64,000 nucleotides of DNA, from NCBI GenBank assembly GCA_041859095.1, contig JBHEKY010000028.1, forward strand, positions 62,001-126,000, given 5' to 3'. A program made the position numbers and the translations under genes. Under the pieces are notes generated by a model that saw only the letters and a list, made by a program, of their open reading frames with translations, made no database searches and was not told where the DNA came from. Numbering within the stretch: the first letter of the stretch is position 1; each line of letters starts with the position of its first letter. This stretch comes from UBA1422 sp041859095. GTDB taxonomy: Bacteria; Bacillota; Clostridia; Peptostreptococcales; Anaerovoracaceae. Shown here in pieces: positions 54,597 to 63,503 of the stretch.

Positions 54597-54926
54597 ATGG
54601 CAGGACCCATTACCGTCAAACTGACGGAGACCCTCACCGACGAGCAACTTTATCAACGAGTTTCTCAAGGTTGGAATGATGAAAAGTACGGAAAACCACA
54701 AATCACAGAAGTCAACGCAAAGCAGTATCTGGGATTCCCGGGGAGTGCATGGATTTCTGTTTTGGCTTACCCGGCCCGAAATAAAATTATGATTCAATCC
54801 ATGCCAGCCAATTATCAGATTGCCTTCACCAAAGAAGGGAAGGCTCAGTTGAAGCATGTCAATAAAGAAGTGTTGCCCGTTATTGCAGAAGGGTTCAGGG
54901 AGCTTCTGGCTGATATTCTTAAATAA
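54597..54926 (+). CDS. Small conserved-looking protein, function unknown
   Basis: A 109-residue soluble protein that I do not recognise. It has no signal peptide or cysteines. Its fold looks mixed: a helical start (LTDEQLYQRVSQGW), a middle with small hydrophobic strands (SAWISVLAYPARNKIMIQSM), and a C-terminal amphipathic helix (EVLPVIAEGFRELLADILK). It begins 2 bases after the lipoprotein stop, and its 3' end overlaps the convergent phzF-like gene by 8 bases. Co-location suggests a partner of the lipoprotein or the ATP synthase; this is only context. Confidence 0.7.
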   Translation: MAGPITVKLTETLTDEQLYQRVSQGWNDEKYGKPQITEVNAKQYLGFPGSAWISVLAYPARNKIMIQSMPANYQIAFTKEGKAQLKHVNKEVLPVIAEGFRELLADILK

Positions 54927-55839
54927 ATATTTCTCCCTTTGCGAGAATCACACCGGTGCCGCCCACCTGAATGGTTGGAGCGGCATCTTTTAATTCCAGA
55001 ATGCTTTCAATCCGGGAAGGACGGTTCATTTCTCTACCCTGCAAAAAACTGAGACGCTCACCAGGGAAAATCAATCCGTGTTGATACAAATAATAGGTTA
55101 AAGCGCCGTTGGACGTTCCAGTGGCGGCTTCTTCCGGTATGCCGTATAAAGGGGCGAAATTTCTGCAGTATGCTGTAATATGATCAACCATTGCGGACTG
55201 ATTTTCCAGGCTAGCCAAGGCAAAAGCATGGACACCTACCACTCCGTATTTTTCTGAGAGTGCTGAAAGCGCTGCATCATCCGGTTTGATCTTTGAGAGT
55301 TGATTAGATGATGATACGGGTAGGATAATGTCAGGCAAACCCGTTGAAATCATGGAAGGATATAGTTCCACTATTTTGCCGTAGGCATCCTTAGCATGAA
55401 TACGTTCAACCGGAAGTCCCATGGTCCCATAGAGTTCCACAAGCGCCTCCGTCGTTTGGATTTTGCCCTGGTCACGGGGGATGGCCATGTCCATCATGAC
55501 CAGGTCTGCAGAAATATGAATAGGTAACGCGCCAGCAAGTGTTTGATTCGAACAAGTTTGACCCGGCTGGAGCTTGCCTTCTTGAGACAAAACTGTGAAT
55601 GCGGCGATAGTTGCATGACCACAAAGATCAACTTCATCGGTGGGTGTAAAATATCTGGTATGATACTTTCCGTCTCCCAGGGTGCGTACAAAGGCGGTTT
55701 CGGAGTATCTTAACTCAGACGCAGTTAGGAGCATGGTTTTTTCCTCGGGAAAATCAGCGCCTTTATCCAATAGAACTACGCCAGCAGGATTCCCTCCAAA
55801 AATGGTATCGGTAAATGCATCAACAATATAGAATTTCAT
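54919..55839 (-). CDS. PhzF-family isomerase-like protein
   Basis: A 306-residue member of the PhzF/diaminopimelate-epimerase-like fold. The start VDAFTDTIFGGNPAGVVLLD and the loop RYFTPTDEVDLCGHATIAA are characteristic, the latter carrying the conserved DLCGHAT. The catalytic Glu of PhzF probably corresponds to the Glu in RYSETAFV. Family members are isomerases of varied substrates. Single gene on the minus strand. Confidence 0.88.
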   Translation of the reverse strand: MKFYIVDAFTDTIFGGNPAGVVLLDKGADFPEEKTMLLTASELRYSETAFVRTLGDGKYHTRYFTPTDEVDLCGHATIAAFTVLSQEGKLQPGQTCSNQTLAGALPIHISADLVMMDMAIPRDQGKIQTTEALVELYGTMGLPVERIHAKDAYGKIVELYPSMISTGLPDIILPVSSSNQLSKIKPDDAALSALSEKYGVVGVHAFALASLENQSAMVDHITAYCRNFAPLYGIPEEAATGTSNGALTYYLYQHGLIFPGERLSFLQGREMNRPSRIESILELKDAAPTIQVGGTGVILAKGEIFI

Positions 55840-55969
55840 TCAGCTCTCCAATCCGGCATATCCCGGTATATAGATAAAAACGAAAGAGTGGCAGAAACAG
55901 TATCGGTTTCTCAATAGAAAGAATATCACAAATACCAAGGCTGTCAACCATTGTCCCTTTTGTATTCCG

Positions 55970-55998
55970 TTGCATTTTTCGGTATCATCGAGTAAAAT
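55970..55998 (+). promoter_or_regulatory. Predicted promoter of the PF06695 gene
   Basis: TTGCAT and TAAAAT (55993-55998), 17-base spacer; leader about 50 bases. Confidence 0.5.
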
Positions 55999-56056
55999 GA
56001 TAGAAGTGTTTACAAGAATGCGGTAATAATTATGCAAAATTAGAGGGAGCATTACG

Positions 56057-56539
56057 ATGTTTGAATGGCTGACGGCCACACTAATCGGAAAAATTGTTAT
56101 GACCATTGCCGTCTCGGCAATCCCAGTAGTCGAACTTCGGGGAGGAATCCCTTATGGCGTAGTGCAGGGCCTTCCAATTTGGGTAGCATATTTGGCCAGC
56201 GTGGTCGGGAACCTAATGCCCATTCCCATTATTCTGCTTTTCTTAAACAAAGTATTCGACTGGATGCGAACCAATGAAAAGCTGGCGCATATCGTGCACA
56301 AACTAGAGAAAAAAGCACATCTTCAGGGGCGGAAAGTCAAGAAATACAAAAAGTTAGGGCTGATTATTCTGGTTGCGATTCCTTTACCTGGAACAGGCGC
56401 ATGGACTGGAGCGCTGGTTGCAACGGTACTAGAAATACCACCCAGAGAAGCCATTGCGCCAATCGTTTGGGGCGTCGTGATTGCAGGGGTCCTTGTCACC
56501 ATTGCGACTTTTGGAATATCCAGTTTATTCGCAATTTAA
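56057..56539 (+). CDS. PF06695 'small multi-drug export' membrane protein
   Basis: A 160-residue membrane protein with about four spans and the conserved VVELRGGIPYGV and PLPGTGAWTGAL motifs, the latter shared with DedA-like re-entrant folds. The family name is historic; transport activity is not established. TAGAGGGAG precedes the ATG. Single gene. Confidence 0.85.
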   Translation: MFEWLTATLIGKIVMTIAVSAIPVVELRGGIPYGVVQGLPIWVAYLASVVGNLMPIPIILLFLNKVFDWMRTNEKLAHIVHKLEKKAHLQGRKVKKYKKLGLIILVAIPLPGTGAWTGALVATVLEIPPREAIAPIVWGVVIAGVLVTIATFGISSLFAI

Positions 56540-56603
56540 AAAATATCAAATATGAGACGACTCGGACTGTTTCGTACAAATTATGAGAGAATATTTTGAC
56601 AAA

Positions 56604-56736
56604 TTGTGCCAATGTTAAGAACAATTTAGCCATTTTGTAAAAGCAAAAAAAAACAAAAATGCCATATCCCTTGAAATTACTGAGCTAATTGGGTACTGGC
56701 ATTTTTTTTGTTTGAAACAATGAAATATTGGCACAA
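56604..56736. repeat. Inverted 10-mer flanking the aminotransferase upstream region
   Basis: TTGTGCCAAT (56604-56613) is the exact inverse of ATTGGCACAA (56727-56736). The distal copy forms part of the sigma-54-like promoter. Between them lies a terminator. Confidence 0.5.
56655..56709 (+). terminator. Terminator-like hairpin upstream of the aminotransferase
   Basis: AAAAATGCCA / TGGCATTTTT with a 32-base loop containing a further partial stem, followed by eight T. It may terminate the PF06695 transcript. Confidence 0.7.
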
Positions 56737-56744
56737 ATCTTGTA
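56728..56744 (+). promoter_or_regulatory. Possible sigma-54 (-24/-12) promoter
   Basis: TTGGCAC-N5-TTGTA, against consensus TTGGCAC(G/A)-N4-TTGC. The -24 GG is perfect; the -12 GC is GT. Initiation would be near 56755, 60 bases before ATG 56815. No bacterial enhancer-binding protein gene is nearby. Confidence 0.4.
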
Positions 56745-56814
56745 CTAATAATAAGAGCAAAGTTATATTGAATGCCATCATATGCTGGATGGCAGAATAG
56801 AGGGAGGTCATAAA

Positions 56815-58176
56815 ATGACTGAAATGAACAAAGCAAAAGCATTAGAATTAACAACGCGTGTCTGCGGCTATATCGAAGCCGACTCCTTAACAGAAGTAGA
56901 CAAAAAAGCGATTCATGATGATTCTATCAAAAACTTCAACGAAAACGTAAACCCTGGCTGGTTGGAATACAGAAAATCCGTTTCCAACGATGCAGCGTTT
57001 ATTGAATGGACAGACTCCGAAGAACATTTCGAAGATCTTCACGGAACTCAGTTCATCGACTGTTTGGGCGGATTTGGTATCTACACTTGTGGACACAGAA
57101 ACCCTGCAATCCTCAAGACTGTTAAAGCTCAGCTGGACAGATATGCACTGCATTCACAAGAACTGGTTGACCCACTAAGAGGTTACCTAGCCAATGCACT
57201 TGCTATGATTACCCCGGGCGACCTGCAATATTGCTTCTTCACAAATGGTGGAGCAGAAGCCGTAGAAATGGCTCTGAAATTAGCAAGACTGGCAACTGGC
57301 GGCAGATGGTACATCTCCACAGTTGGCGCATTCCACGGCAAATCTATGGGCGCAATTTCCATGGGCGGCAAGGGTGCTTACAGAGAAGACTACACACCGA
57401 TGATTCAGCAAGTTCAACACGTTGAATATGGTAATGCGGATGCCATGGAAGCAGCCATCAAAAACTTGACCGCCGTTGGCGAAAAAGTTGCAGGCGTAAT
57501 CATTGAGCCAATTCAAGGCGAAGCCGGCGTAATCATTCCTCCTGCAGGATACTTCAAGAAAGTCAGAGAAATCTGTGACAAGTATAATGTAGCCCTGATT
57601 CTTGACGAAATCCAGACTGGTATGGGACGTTGCGGAACCATGTGGCGTTGTGAGTATGAAGGAATCGTTCCTGATATCATGACTTACGGAAAAGCTTTCG
57701 GCGGCGGCATCATGCCTATCACCGGAATCATCGCAAGACCTAAAATGTGGGTAGAAAAATTAATCGAGAATCCCTGGATTCTTGGATCTCCAACTTTCGG
57801 CGGCAACCCTCTGGCTTGCTCCGCAGCCTTGGCTACCATCAAGTTCATGCTTGAAAATGATATTCCAAAAGTATGCCAGGAAAAGGGCGACTACATCATG
57901 GAAGGCCTTGCAAAACTGCAGAAGAAATACCCCACCGTTCTGAAGACATTCAGAGGTGCTGGCCTGTTGATTTGTATGGAATTCCCCGAAGCAGAAGTTG
58001 GTTACAAAGTAACAAAGGGACTGTTCGAAAGACACGTCATGACAGCCGGTACGCTGGTTAATGCCAAGACCGTTCGAATTGAACCCCCTGCAGTGCTGAC
58101 CTATGAAACAATCGATTCCGTTCTAGCTAAGCTGGACGAATCCCTAGCTGACGCAAAAGCAGCATTCAATCTCTAA
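56815..58176 (+). CDS. Class III aminotransferase, putrescine aminotransferase-like
   Basis: A 453-residue PLP enzyme. Key segments: FTNGGAEAVEMALKLAR, GAFHGKSMGA, the cofactor Asp in LILDEIQTGMGRCG, and the Schiff-base Lys in YGKAFGGGIMP. Length and the N-terminal extension match PatA-type putrescine aminotransferases more than ornithine or acetylornithine enzymes. It would transfer the amino group of putrescine (or GABA or another omega-amine) to 2-oxoglutarate or pyruvate. ATG 56815 follows AGGGAGGT; an in-frame ATG at 56782 has no site. Possibly sigma-54 controlled. A strong terminator follows. Confidence 0.88.
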   Translation: MTEMNKAKALELTTRVCGYIEADSLTEVDKKAIHDDSIKNFNENVNPGWLEYRKSVSNDAAFIEWTDSEEHFEDLHGTQFIDCLGGFGIYTCGHRNPAILKTVKAQLDRYALHSQELVDPLRGYLANALAMITPGDLQYCFFTNGGAEAVEMALKLARLATGGRWYISTVGAFHGKSMGAISMGGKGAYREDYTPMIQQVQHVEYGNADAMEAAIKNLTAVGEKVAGVIIEPIQGEAGVIIPPAGYFKKVREICDKYNVALILDEIQTGMGRCGTMWRCEYEGIVPDIMTYGKAFGGGIMPITGIIARPKMWVEKLIENPWILGSPTFGGNPLACSAALATIKFMLENDIPKVCQEKGDYIMEGLAKLQKKYPTVLKTFRGAGLLICMEFPEAEVGYKVTKGLFERHVMTAGTLVNAKTVRIEPPAVLTYETIDSVLAKLDESLADAKAAFNL

Positions 58177-58211
58177 ATTTAATAGATCCTTATGGGAAAT
58201 GGCAAAACAAT

Positions 58212-58247
58212 CAGACCGGATTCATTGAATCCGGTCTGGTTGTTTTT
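58212..58247 (+). terminator. Rho-independent terminator
   Basis: CAGACCGGATTC / GAATCCGGTCTG with a short loop, then GTTGTTTTTT. Confidence 0.93.
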
Positions 58248-58261
58248 TGAAACAGATTGCG

Positions 58262-58290
58262 TTGTGATTTTTTGCGGATACTGATATACT
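58262..58290 (+). promoter_or_regulatory. Predicted promoter of the DUF4153 gene
   Basis: TTGTGA and TATACT (58285-58290), 17-base spacer. Confidence 0.5.
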
Positions 58291-58323
58291 TAATCATAAT
58301 CAAATAGAATGGAGATGATAATT

Positions 58324-60030
58324 ATGAGTATGAAAACTTACATTTCAAATAAAATGTCATTTCTGGCCAACGGAATCAGGCGTTTTGCCTTTCCATTCGC
58401 CTATACAACGTTGGTTTTTGGCGTATCATCGTATGCCATCCTAACAGAGACAGACACAGAATATTTGACGCGGATTATCCTGGCACTCTCTTTTGGGTTT
58501 TTTGCCTCAATTCTGTTGACGTTGCTGGTTGAACGGTTTGCTATCAAAATCAATGGATACCTATTTCAATCCATATCTGTGGTTGCTGCAATTGGGTGTT
58601 GGCTTCTGATGAAAGAGTTTGATACGGATATCTATGTGATGATGGGATATTTGGGCGTGATGTTTGCCGTTGTGGCATGCATTATTTTTTTCCTGTACAA
58701 CGAGGATAACAAGGACCTGTTGGCGCCGCATTTACTAAAAGGATTCGTTTTTTCCGGTGCTGTGGCAGCAATTCTACAAGGGGGACTGACTCTTTGTATC
58801 GTGGCGTTTGATGCCATCATCATGGATATTCCTGAAATGTGGAAATACATTGGTATTCTGGGCGTGTTCACCGGGGTGGTCGTGGCAGTGAATTTGTTTT
58901 TGTCTGGTGTCCCCAAAAGTGGCGAAGTGATTGTGCTGCCGAAGGTCGTTCGAATTCTGCTTGGCATCATTGGGCTTCCAATTTATCTACTTTTGCTGAC
59001 GATCCTTTATGTTTACCTGGCCAAGATTCTTATTACATGGAATATCCCTTCCAATGAAATCAATCTATATGCTTCCTTTGCCGCATTGTTCTTTATCTTG
59101 TTTTATTTTACCTTGGGAAGCTACAGAACAGAGAATAAAATGATCGACCTGTTTATGAAATGGGGAAAATTCGCATTAATTCCAATCATTCTAGTACAGC
59201 TGTATGCCATTAATATACGGGTTTCGGCTTACGGAATTACCACACTGAGATTTATTTCGATTATCCTAGTAGCCATTGTACTAGTTTTCTTGGCCCTGGC
59301 AATTATCAACAAAGGGAAATATCTCAAGGCAATTTTCGTCGTCATCGCTACGGTTGCCATCGTCTTTACCTTGACACCGCTAAATGTCATAGATGTGCCG
59401 GATAAAGTCCAATATAACCGTCTCATCAGCTATCTTGAAGCCAATGACATGTATCAGGATGGAGCAGTGATCGCCAAAACTGAGATATCGTTAAATGACA
59501 AACGAGAAATTACCAATATCTTTGAATACCTGGTGAACAGTGGGGGCGATAGCATCGAACTGATTACGGAATTCCGAGATAAGGAAGGATACATGGGATA
59601 CGATAGCGAAGATTTCCGTAATACATTTGGATTCCTTCCGTACCATGTAGGGCAATTTGATCCCAACCAACCTGAGGCAACCTACTTCAGTACCACATTT
59701 TTGTATAGCGATTTGGATGTTAGTGGGTATTCCGTTTACAAGGCTAACGTGGGGAACACGGAAGGCAAAGAGGGTGGAGAACCCATAGAAATTAACAAAG
59801 ACAAAAAAACCATGGAAGTTGCCAGCGAGGCCGGTGAAACTTATACGGTGAACTTGTTTGCAGTTATGGAACAACTCGCAGCAATGGGTGACGCGGCAAA
59901 CGGCTCTTTGGCACAGGAAATGCGTGTCCCAGTGGAGGGCGGCGATTACTTTATCATCGCTATTAATTTCAGACAAGAAGGTGGCACTTATTCTTTGGAA
60001 TATGTCAACGGTTTTGTCTTATTGAAATAA
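58324..60030 (+). CDS. DUF4153 membrane protein
   Basis: A 568-residue protein with about eleven to twelve N-terminal hydrophobic spans (to ~360), then a soluble extracytoplasmic-like domain (~370-568). It fits the DUF4153 family by its YASFAALFFILFYFTLGSY and LRFISIILVAIVLVFLALA segments. Function is unknown. ATG 58324 has GGAGATG 6 bases upstream; the ATG at 58309 would use that same stretch as codons and has none. Single gene, in tandem with the peptidase. Confidence 0.75.
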   Translation: MSMKTYISNKMSFLANGIRRFAFPFAYTTLVFGVSSYAILTETDTEYLTRIILALSFGFFASILLTLLVERFAIKINGYLFQSISVVAAIGCWLLMKEFDTDIYVMMGYLGVMFAVVACIIFFLYNEDNKDLLAPHLLKGFVFSGAVAAILQGGLTLCIVAFDAIIMDIPEMWKYIGILGVFTGVVVAVNLFLSGVPKSGEVIVLPKVVRILLGIIGLPIYLLLLTILYVYLAKILITWNIPSNEINLYASFAALFFILFYFTLGSYRTENKMIDLFMKWGKFALIPIILVQLYAINIRVSAYGITTLRFISIILVAIVLVFLALAIINKGKYLKAIFVVIATVAIVFTLTPLNVIDVPDKVQYNRLISYLEANDMYQDGAVIAKTEISLNDKREITNIFEYLVNSGGDSIELITEFRDKEGYMGYDSEDFRNTFGFLPYHVGQFDPNQPEATYFSTTFLYSDLDVSGYSVYKANVGNTEGKEGGEPIEINKDKKTMEVASEAGETYTVNLFAVMEQLAAMGDAANGSLAQEMRVPVEGGDYFIIAINFRQEGGTYSLEYVNGFVLLK

Positions 60031-60073
60031 ACCATCGAATAGCGTAACAACTATTGGAACGAAAGGAGTCCCC

Positions 60074-61750
60074 GTGAAATTTAATGAAATGGAATACAAA
60101 CGTGCGGATTGCCAAGCCCTGGGCGTGGAGTATCAGGAGCTAATCGCACAAGCAACGGAAGCAACCGATGCCGATAGACTAATCGAATTGGTCTTGGAGC
60201 ACGAAAAACTGGCTAAAAACATCTTGACCATGAGTATCCTAGCTGAAGTCCGTAATACCATCAACACAGAAGATCCGTTTTACAAAGCGGAGAAAGAATA
60301 TTATGACGAGAATTTGCCCGTACTCCAGGAGCAGGTACAAGAGTTTTTGAAGTCCTTGTTCCATTCTACGCAGCGGCCCAAACTTGAGCAGCGTTTTGGA
60401 AAGTTATTCTTCATCAACATGGAGATGGAACTCAAAACCTTCAAGCCTGAAATCATTCCGCAGTTACAAGAAGAAAACAAACTGACAAGTCGATACCAGG
60501 AGTTGATTGCTTCCGCCCAAATTGATTTCGACGGAAAAGTTGTCAACCTGTCTCAGCTGTCAGCCTATAAGGAAAATCCGGACCGAGACGTTCGTCACAG
60601 TGCGTACTTGGCCGAAAGTGGTTTTTTCACCGAAAACCAACAGGAACTAGGCCGTATTTTCGATGAACTGGTTCGTGTTCGAACAGAAATCGCCATAACG
60701 CTGGGGCTTCGTAATTTTACTGAGCTTGGATACCTGAGAATGACAAGAAATTGTTACAATCCCTCTATGGTGAATACTTTCCGACACCAGATTGTTGGAG
60801 ACATTGTACCATTGGTTGGAAAACTTAAGGATATGCAGGCAGAACGAATCGGCATAAAAAAACTTATGATTTATGATGACGCGTTTGGATATCGGGAAGG
60901 AAATCCAAAACCAGAAGGTAGCCCGGAAGAAATTCTTGCTGCCGGCAAGCAGATGTATGAAGAGATGTCTCCTGAAACCAACGAGTTCATCAACTTCATG
61001 TTTGACAACGAACTCTTTGATGTCATCACCAAAAAAGGCAAGGCTGCAGGTGGATACTGTACTGAATTTCCGGACTTCAAATCACCATTCATCTTTGCTA
61101 ACTTTAATGGCACATCGGGTGATGTTGATGTACTGACCCATGAGGCGGGACATGCCTTTGCCTCCTATCAGTCCAGGAATTTTGAACTAGTGGAAAACAC
61201 CGCCCCAACCTATGAATCCTGCGAAGTGCATTCCATGTCTATGGAATTCATTGCTTGGAAGTGGCTTCACCTGTTCTATGGAAAAGATACTGATCGTGCT
61301 AAGTTTATGCATTTGGAATCTTCGCTGGTCTTCCTGCCCTATGGCACCATGGTGGATGAGTTCCAGCATGTGGTGTATGATAATCCAAATCTGACCCCTA
61401 AGGAACGATGCGACGCATGGCTTGCCCTGGAGAAAAAATATCGACCTTATATGGACTTTGATGACGTGGACTTCTATAGAAGAGGCAGCGGATGGCAGCG
61501 CCAGCTCCACATTTACCAGTATCCGTTCTACTACATTGATTATTGTCTGGCCCAGACAGTATCCTTGTATTTCTGGAGTCTTACCCAGAAAGACTTTGAT
61601 GACGCCTGGAAAAGATACATGGCCTTTACAGCCGAGGGCGGCACAAAAACCTTTGTAGAACTATGCGCAGTAGCAGGGATAAAAACGCCATTTGAAGAGG
61701 GCAGTGTCAAAGCCATTACAGAAACGGCAGGGGACTGGCTCAAGAAATAG
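60074..61750 (+). CDS. M3-family oligoendopeptidase (PepF-like)
   Basis: A 558-residue zinc metallopeptidase. The motif LTHEAGHAFASY gives the HExxH zinc site, with the downstream Glu in ESCEVHSMSMEF completing it. It degrades short peptides in the cytoplasm, fitting peptide fermentation. The start is GTG 60074, with AAAGGAG 5 bases upstream. The stop is 37 bases before the ABC gene. Confidence 0.92.
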   Translation: MKFNEMEYKRADCQALGVEYQELIAQATEATDADRLIELVLEHEKLAKNILTMSILAEVRNTINTEDPFYKAEKEYYDENLPVLQEQVQEFLKSLFHSTQRPKLEQRFGKLFFINMEMELKTFKPEIIPQLQEENKLTSRYQELIASAQIDFDGKVVNLSQLSAYKENPDRDVRHSAYLAESGFFTENQQELGRIFDELVRVRTEIAITLGLRNFTELGYLRMTRNCYNPSMVNTFRHQIVGDIVPLVGKLKDMQAERIGIKKLMIYDDAFGYREGNPKPEGSPEEILAAGKQMYEEMSPETNEFINFMFDNELFDVITKKGKAAGGYCTEFPDFKSPFIFANFNGTSGDVDVLTHEAGHAFASYQSRNFELVENTAPTYESCEVHSMSMEFIAWKWLHLFYGKDTDRAKFMHLESSLVFLPYGTMVDEFQHVVYDNPNLTPKERCDAWLALEKKYRPYMDFDDVDFYRRGSGWQRQLHIYQYPFYYIDYCLAQTVSLYFWSLTQKDFDDAWKRYMAFTAEGGTKTFVELCAVAGIKTPFEEGSVKAITETAGDWLKK

Positions 61751-61787
61751 GGAACCGGCACAAACGGAATTTACGATAGGGGCCGAA

Positions 61788-63503
61788 ATGAAAACAATAT
61801 TTTTGCAACTGAAGCCCTTCCGGCGGCAATTGATTTTAATCGGCTTGCTGGAGCTCTTTGCAACACTGGCTGCCCTTGCTATGCCATATCTTATGAGTGA
61901 TATCATCAATACGGGCATTCGGGAAAAACAACTCCAGTACATTATGGACAAAGGAGTGGCAATGCTGCTCCTTTCCATTTTTGCGTTGGCTTGCGGTATT
62001 TTCGTCACAAAATACAACGCGAAGGTGGCGTCTGGTTTCACCTATCATCTTAGAAAAGCTATCTTTCAAAAGATTAACACCCTGACCTTTCACGAGTATG
62101 GACAGTACGGAGCCGGAAGCCTATTAACCCGGTCAACTGAAGATATACTCATTCTACAAGAAGCATCAGGCGGGTTGGTCTATGCCTTGGTTACCGTTCC
62201 AATTCTTTTCATCGGTGGCTCAGTACTTGCGTTTAAAAGCGATTGGCTCTTGGCATTGGTATTGATAATCCTGGTGCCATTGGTCCTTTTTATTGTTTGG
62301 ATCGCCACGAGAAATATGGGGAACCTATGGCTGAATTCTGATAAATTCATTGATATTCAAAATAAAGTGGTCAATGAACGGCTCAGTGGAATTCGGGTCA
62401 TCCGTGCTTTTGATAAAGAAGAACATGAGCAAAATCGAGTTGCATGTGCCACGAAGGAAATGGCGAAGAACATTATTAAGGCAAACATCCTGGCCGGATT
62501 AATCAACCCGTTGTCCATGTTCTTTCTGAACCTGTCCATCGTGGTGATGCTTTATATCAGCGCTCTTCGAATTCAAACAGAACCGCTCCTAAATGCGGGA
62601 GCTGTCATTGCCACCATCCAATATGTGGCCTTGATTATGAATGGATTATTGATTTTGTCCTGGACCTTTGCCTGGTTACCCCACTTGAAGGTTTGCGCCG
62701 TCCGTGTGGCGGAAATTCTCAACTTGAAGGGAGCACCGGTCGACCAACCAAGCGGCGAAATTCTAACCGGTCAGTTGGAAATCCGGAATTTAACTTTTTT
62801 TCATGAAGGTTCAGAGCATCCAACTTTGAATGATCTTTCCCTGAATGTGAATGAAGGAGAAGTGGTGGCGATTATCGGTGGAACCGGTAGCGGAAAATCC
62901 AGCCTGACAAAATTGATTATGGGGTTTTATCAAGCAACCTCCGGAAGCATTACCCTGGGAGGACGGCTGTATGGGGATATTAAAATGGAAACGGTTCGCG
63001 ACAACATCTCCATCACATTGCAGCGGAATACAATTTTCCATGGATCGATTGAAGATAACATCCGATTCGGAAATCCGGATGCAACTTTTGAGAAGATGGA
63101 AGAAGTCACGAAGGTGGCTGAAATCAATAAATTCATCCATTCTCACAAGGAAGAATATAAATACGTGCTGGCACAGGCGGGTGCAAACATCAGTGGCGGG
63201 CAGAAACAGCGTCTTTGCATCGCACGTGCGCTAATCAAACCAGCATCCGTCTATTTGTTCGATGACAGTTTTTCTTCGGTAGATTATCTGACCGAAAGTA
63301 AACTCCGAAAAAAGCTGAATAAATATTTGGCAGGGAAAACCCAGATTATTGTCACTCAGCGGGCGGCTACCGCCATGCGATGTGACAAGATTTATGTGCT
63401 GGACAGGGGTGAACTGGTAGGTAGTGGAGACCACAAAGAGCTGCTGGCAAGTTGTACCATCTACAGGGAAATCTATGATTCCCAGTTGGGAGGTACCCTA
63501 TGA
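61788..63503 (+). CDS. ABC exporter half, degenerate-NBD subunit of a heterodimer
   Basis: A 571-residue half-transporter with six membrane spans (~15-300) and an NBD. Walker A is GGTGSGKSS, signature ISGGQKQR, Walker B VYLFDDSFS, H-switch region VTQRAAT. The catalytic Glu after Walker B is Asp and the switch His is Gln, as in the degenerate half of TM287/288-type exporters. ATG 61788 follows TAGGGGCC. It overlaps the partner by 4 bases (ATGA), so both halves are made together. Substrate unknown; drugs or lipids are usual. Confidence 0.92.
   Translation: MKTIFLQLKPFRRQLILIGLLELFATLAALAMPYLMSDIINTGIREKQLQYIMDKGVAMLLLSIFALACGIFVTKYNAKVASGFTYHLRKAIFQKINTLTFHEYGQYGAGSLLTRSTEDILILQEASGGLVYALVTVPILFIGGSVLAFKSDWLLALVLIILVPLVLFIVWIATRNMGNLWLNSDKFIDIQNKVVNERLSGIRVIRAFDKEEHEQNRVACATKEMAKNIIKANILAGLINPLSMFFLNLSIVVMLYISALRIQTEPLLNAGAVIATIQYVALIMNGLLILSWTFAWLPHLKVCAVRVAEILNLKGAPVDQPSGEILTGQLEIRNLTFFHEGSEHPTLNDLSLNVNEGEVVAIIGGTGSGKSSLTKLIMGFYQATSGSITLGGRLYGDIKMETVRDNISITLQRNTIFHGSIEDNIRFGNPDATFEKMEEVTKVAEINKFIHSHKEEYKYVLAQAGANISGGQKQRLCIARALIKPASVYLFDDSFSSVDYLTESKLRKKLNKYLAGKTQIIVTQRAATAMRCDKIYVLDRGELVGSGDHKELLASCTIYREIYDSQLGGTL

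Noticed and set aside
56592..56613. Minus-strand sigma-54 promoter from the inverted ATTGGCACAA copy
   Set aside because: The -12 element is not at the right distance and no minus-strand gene follows.
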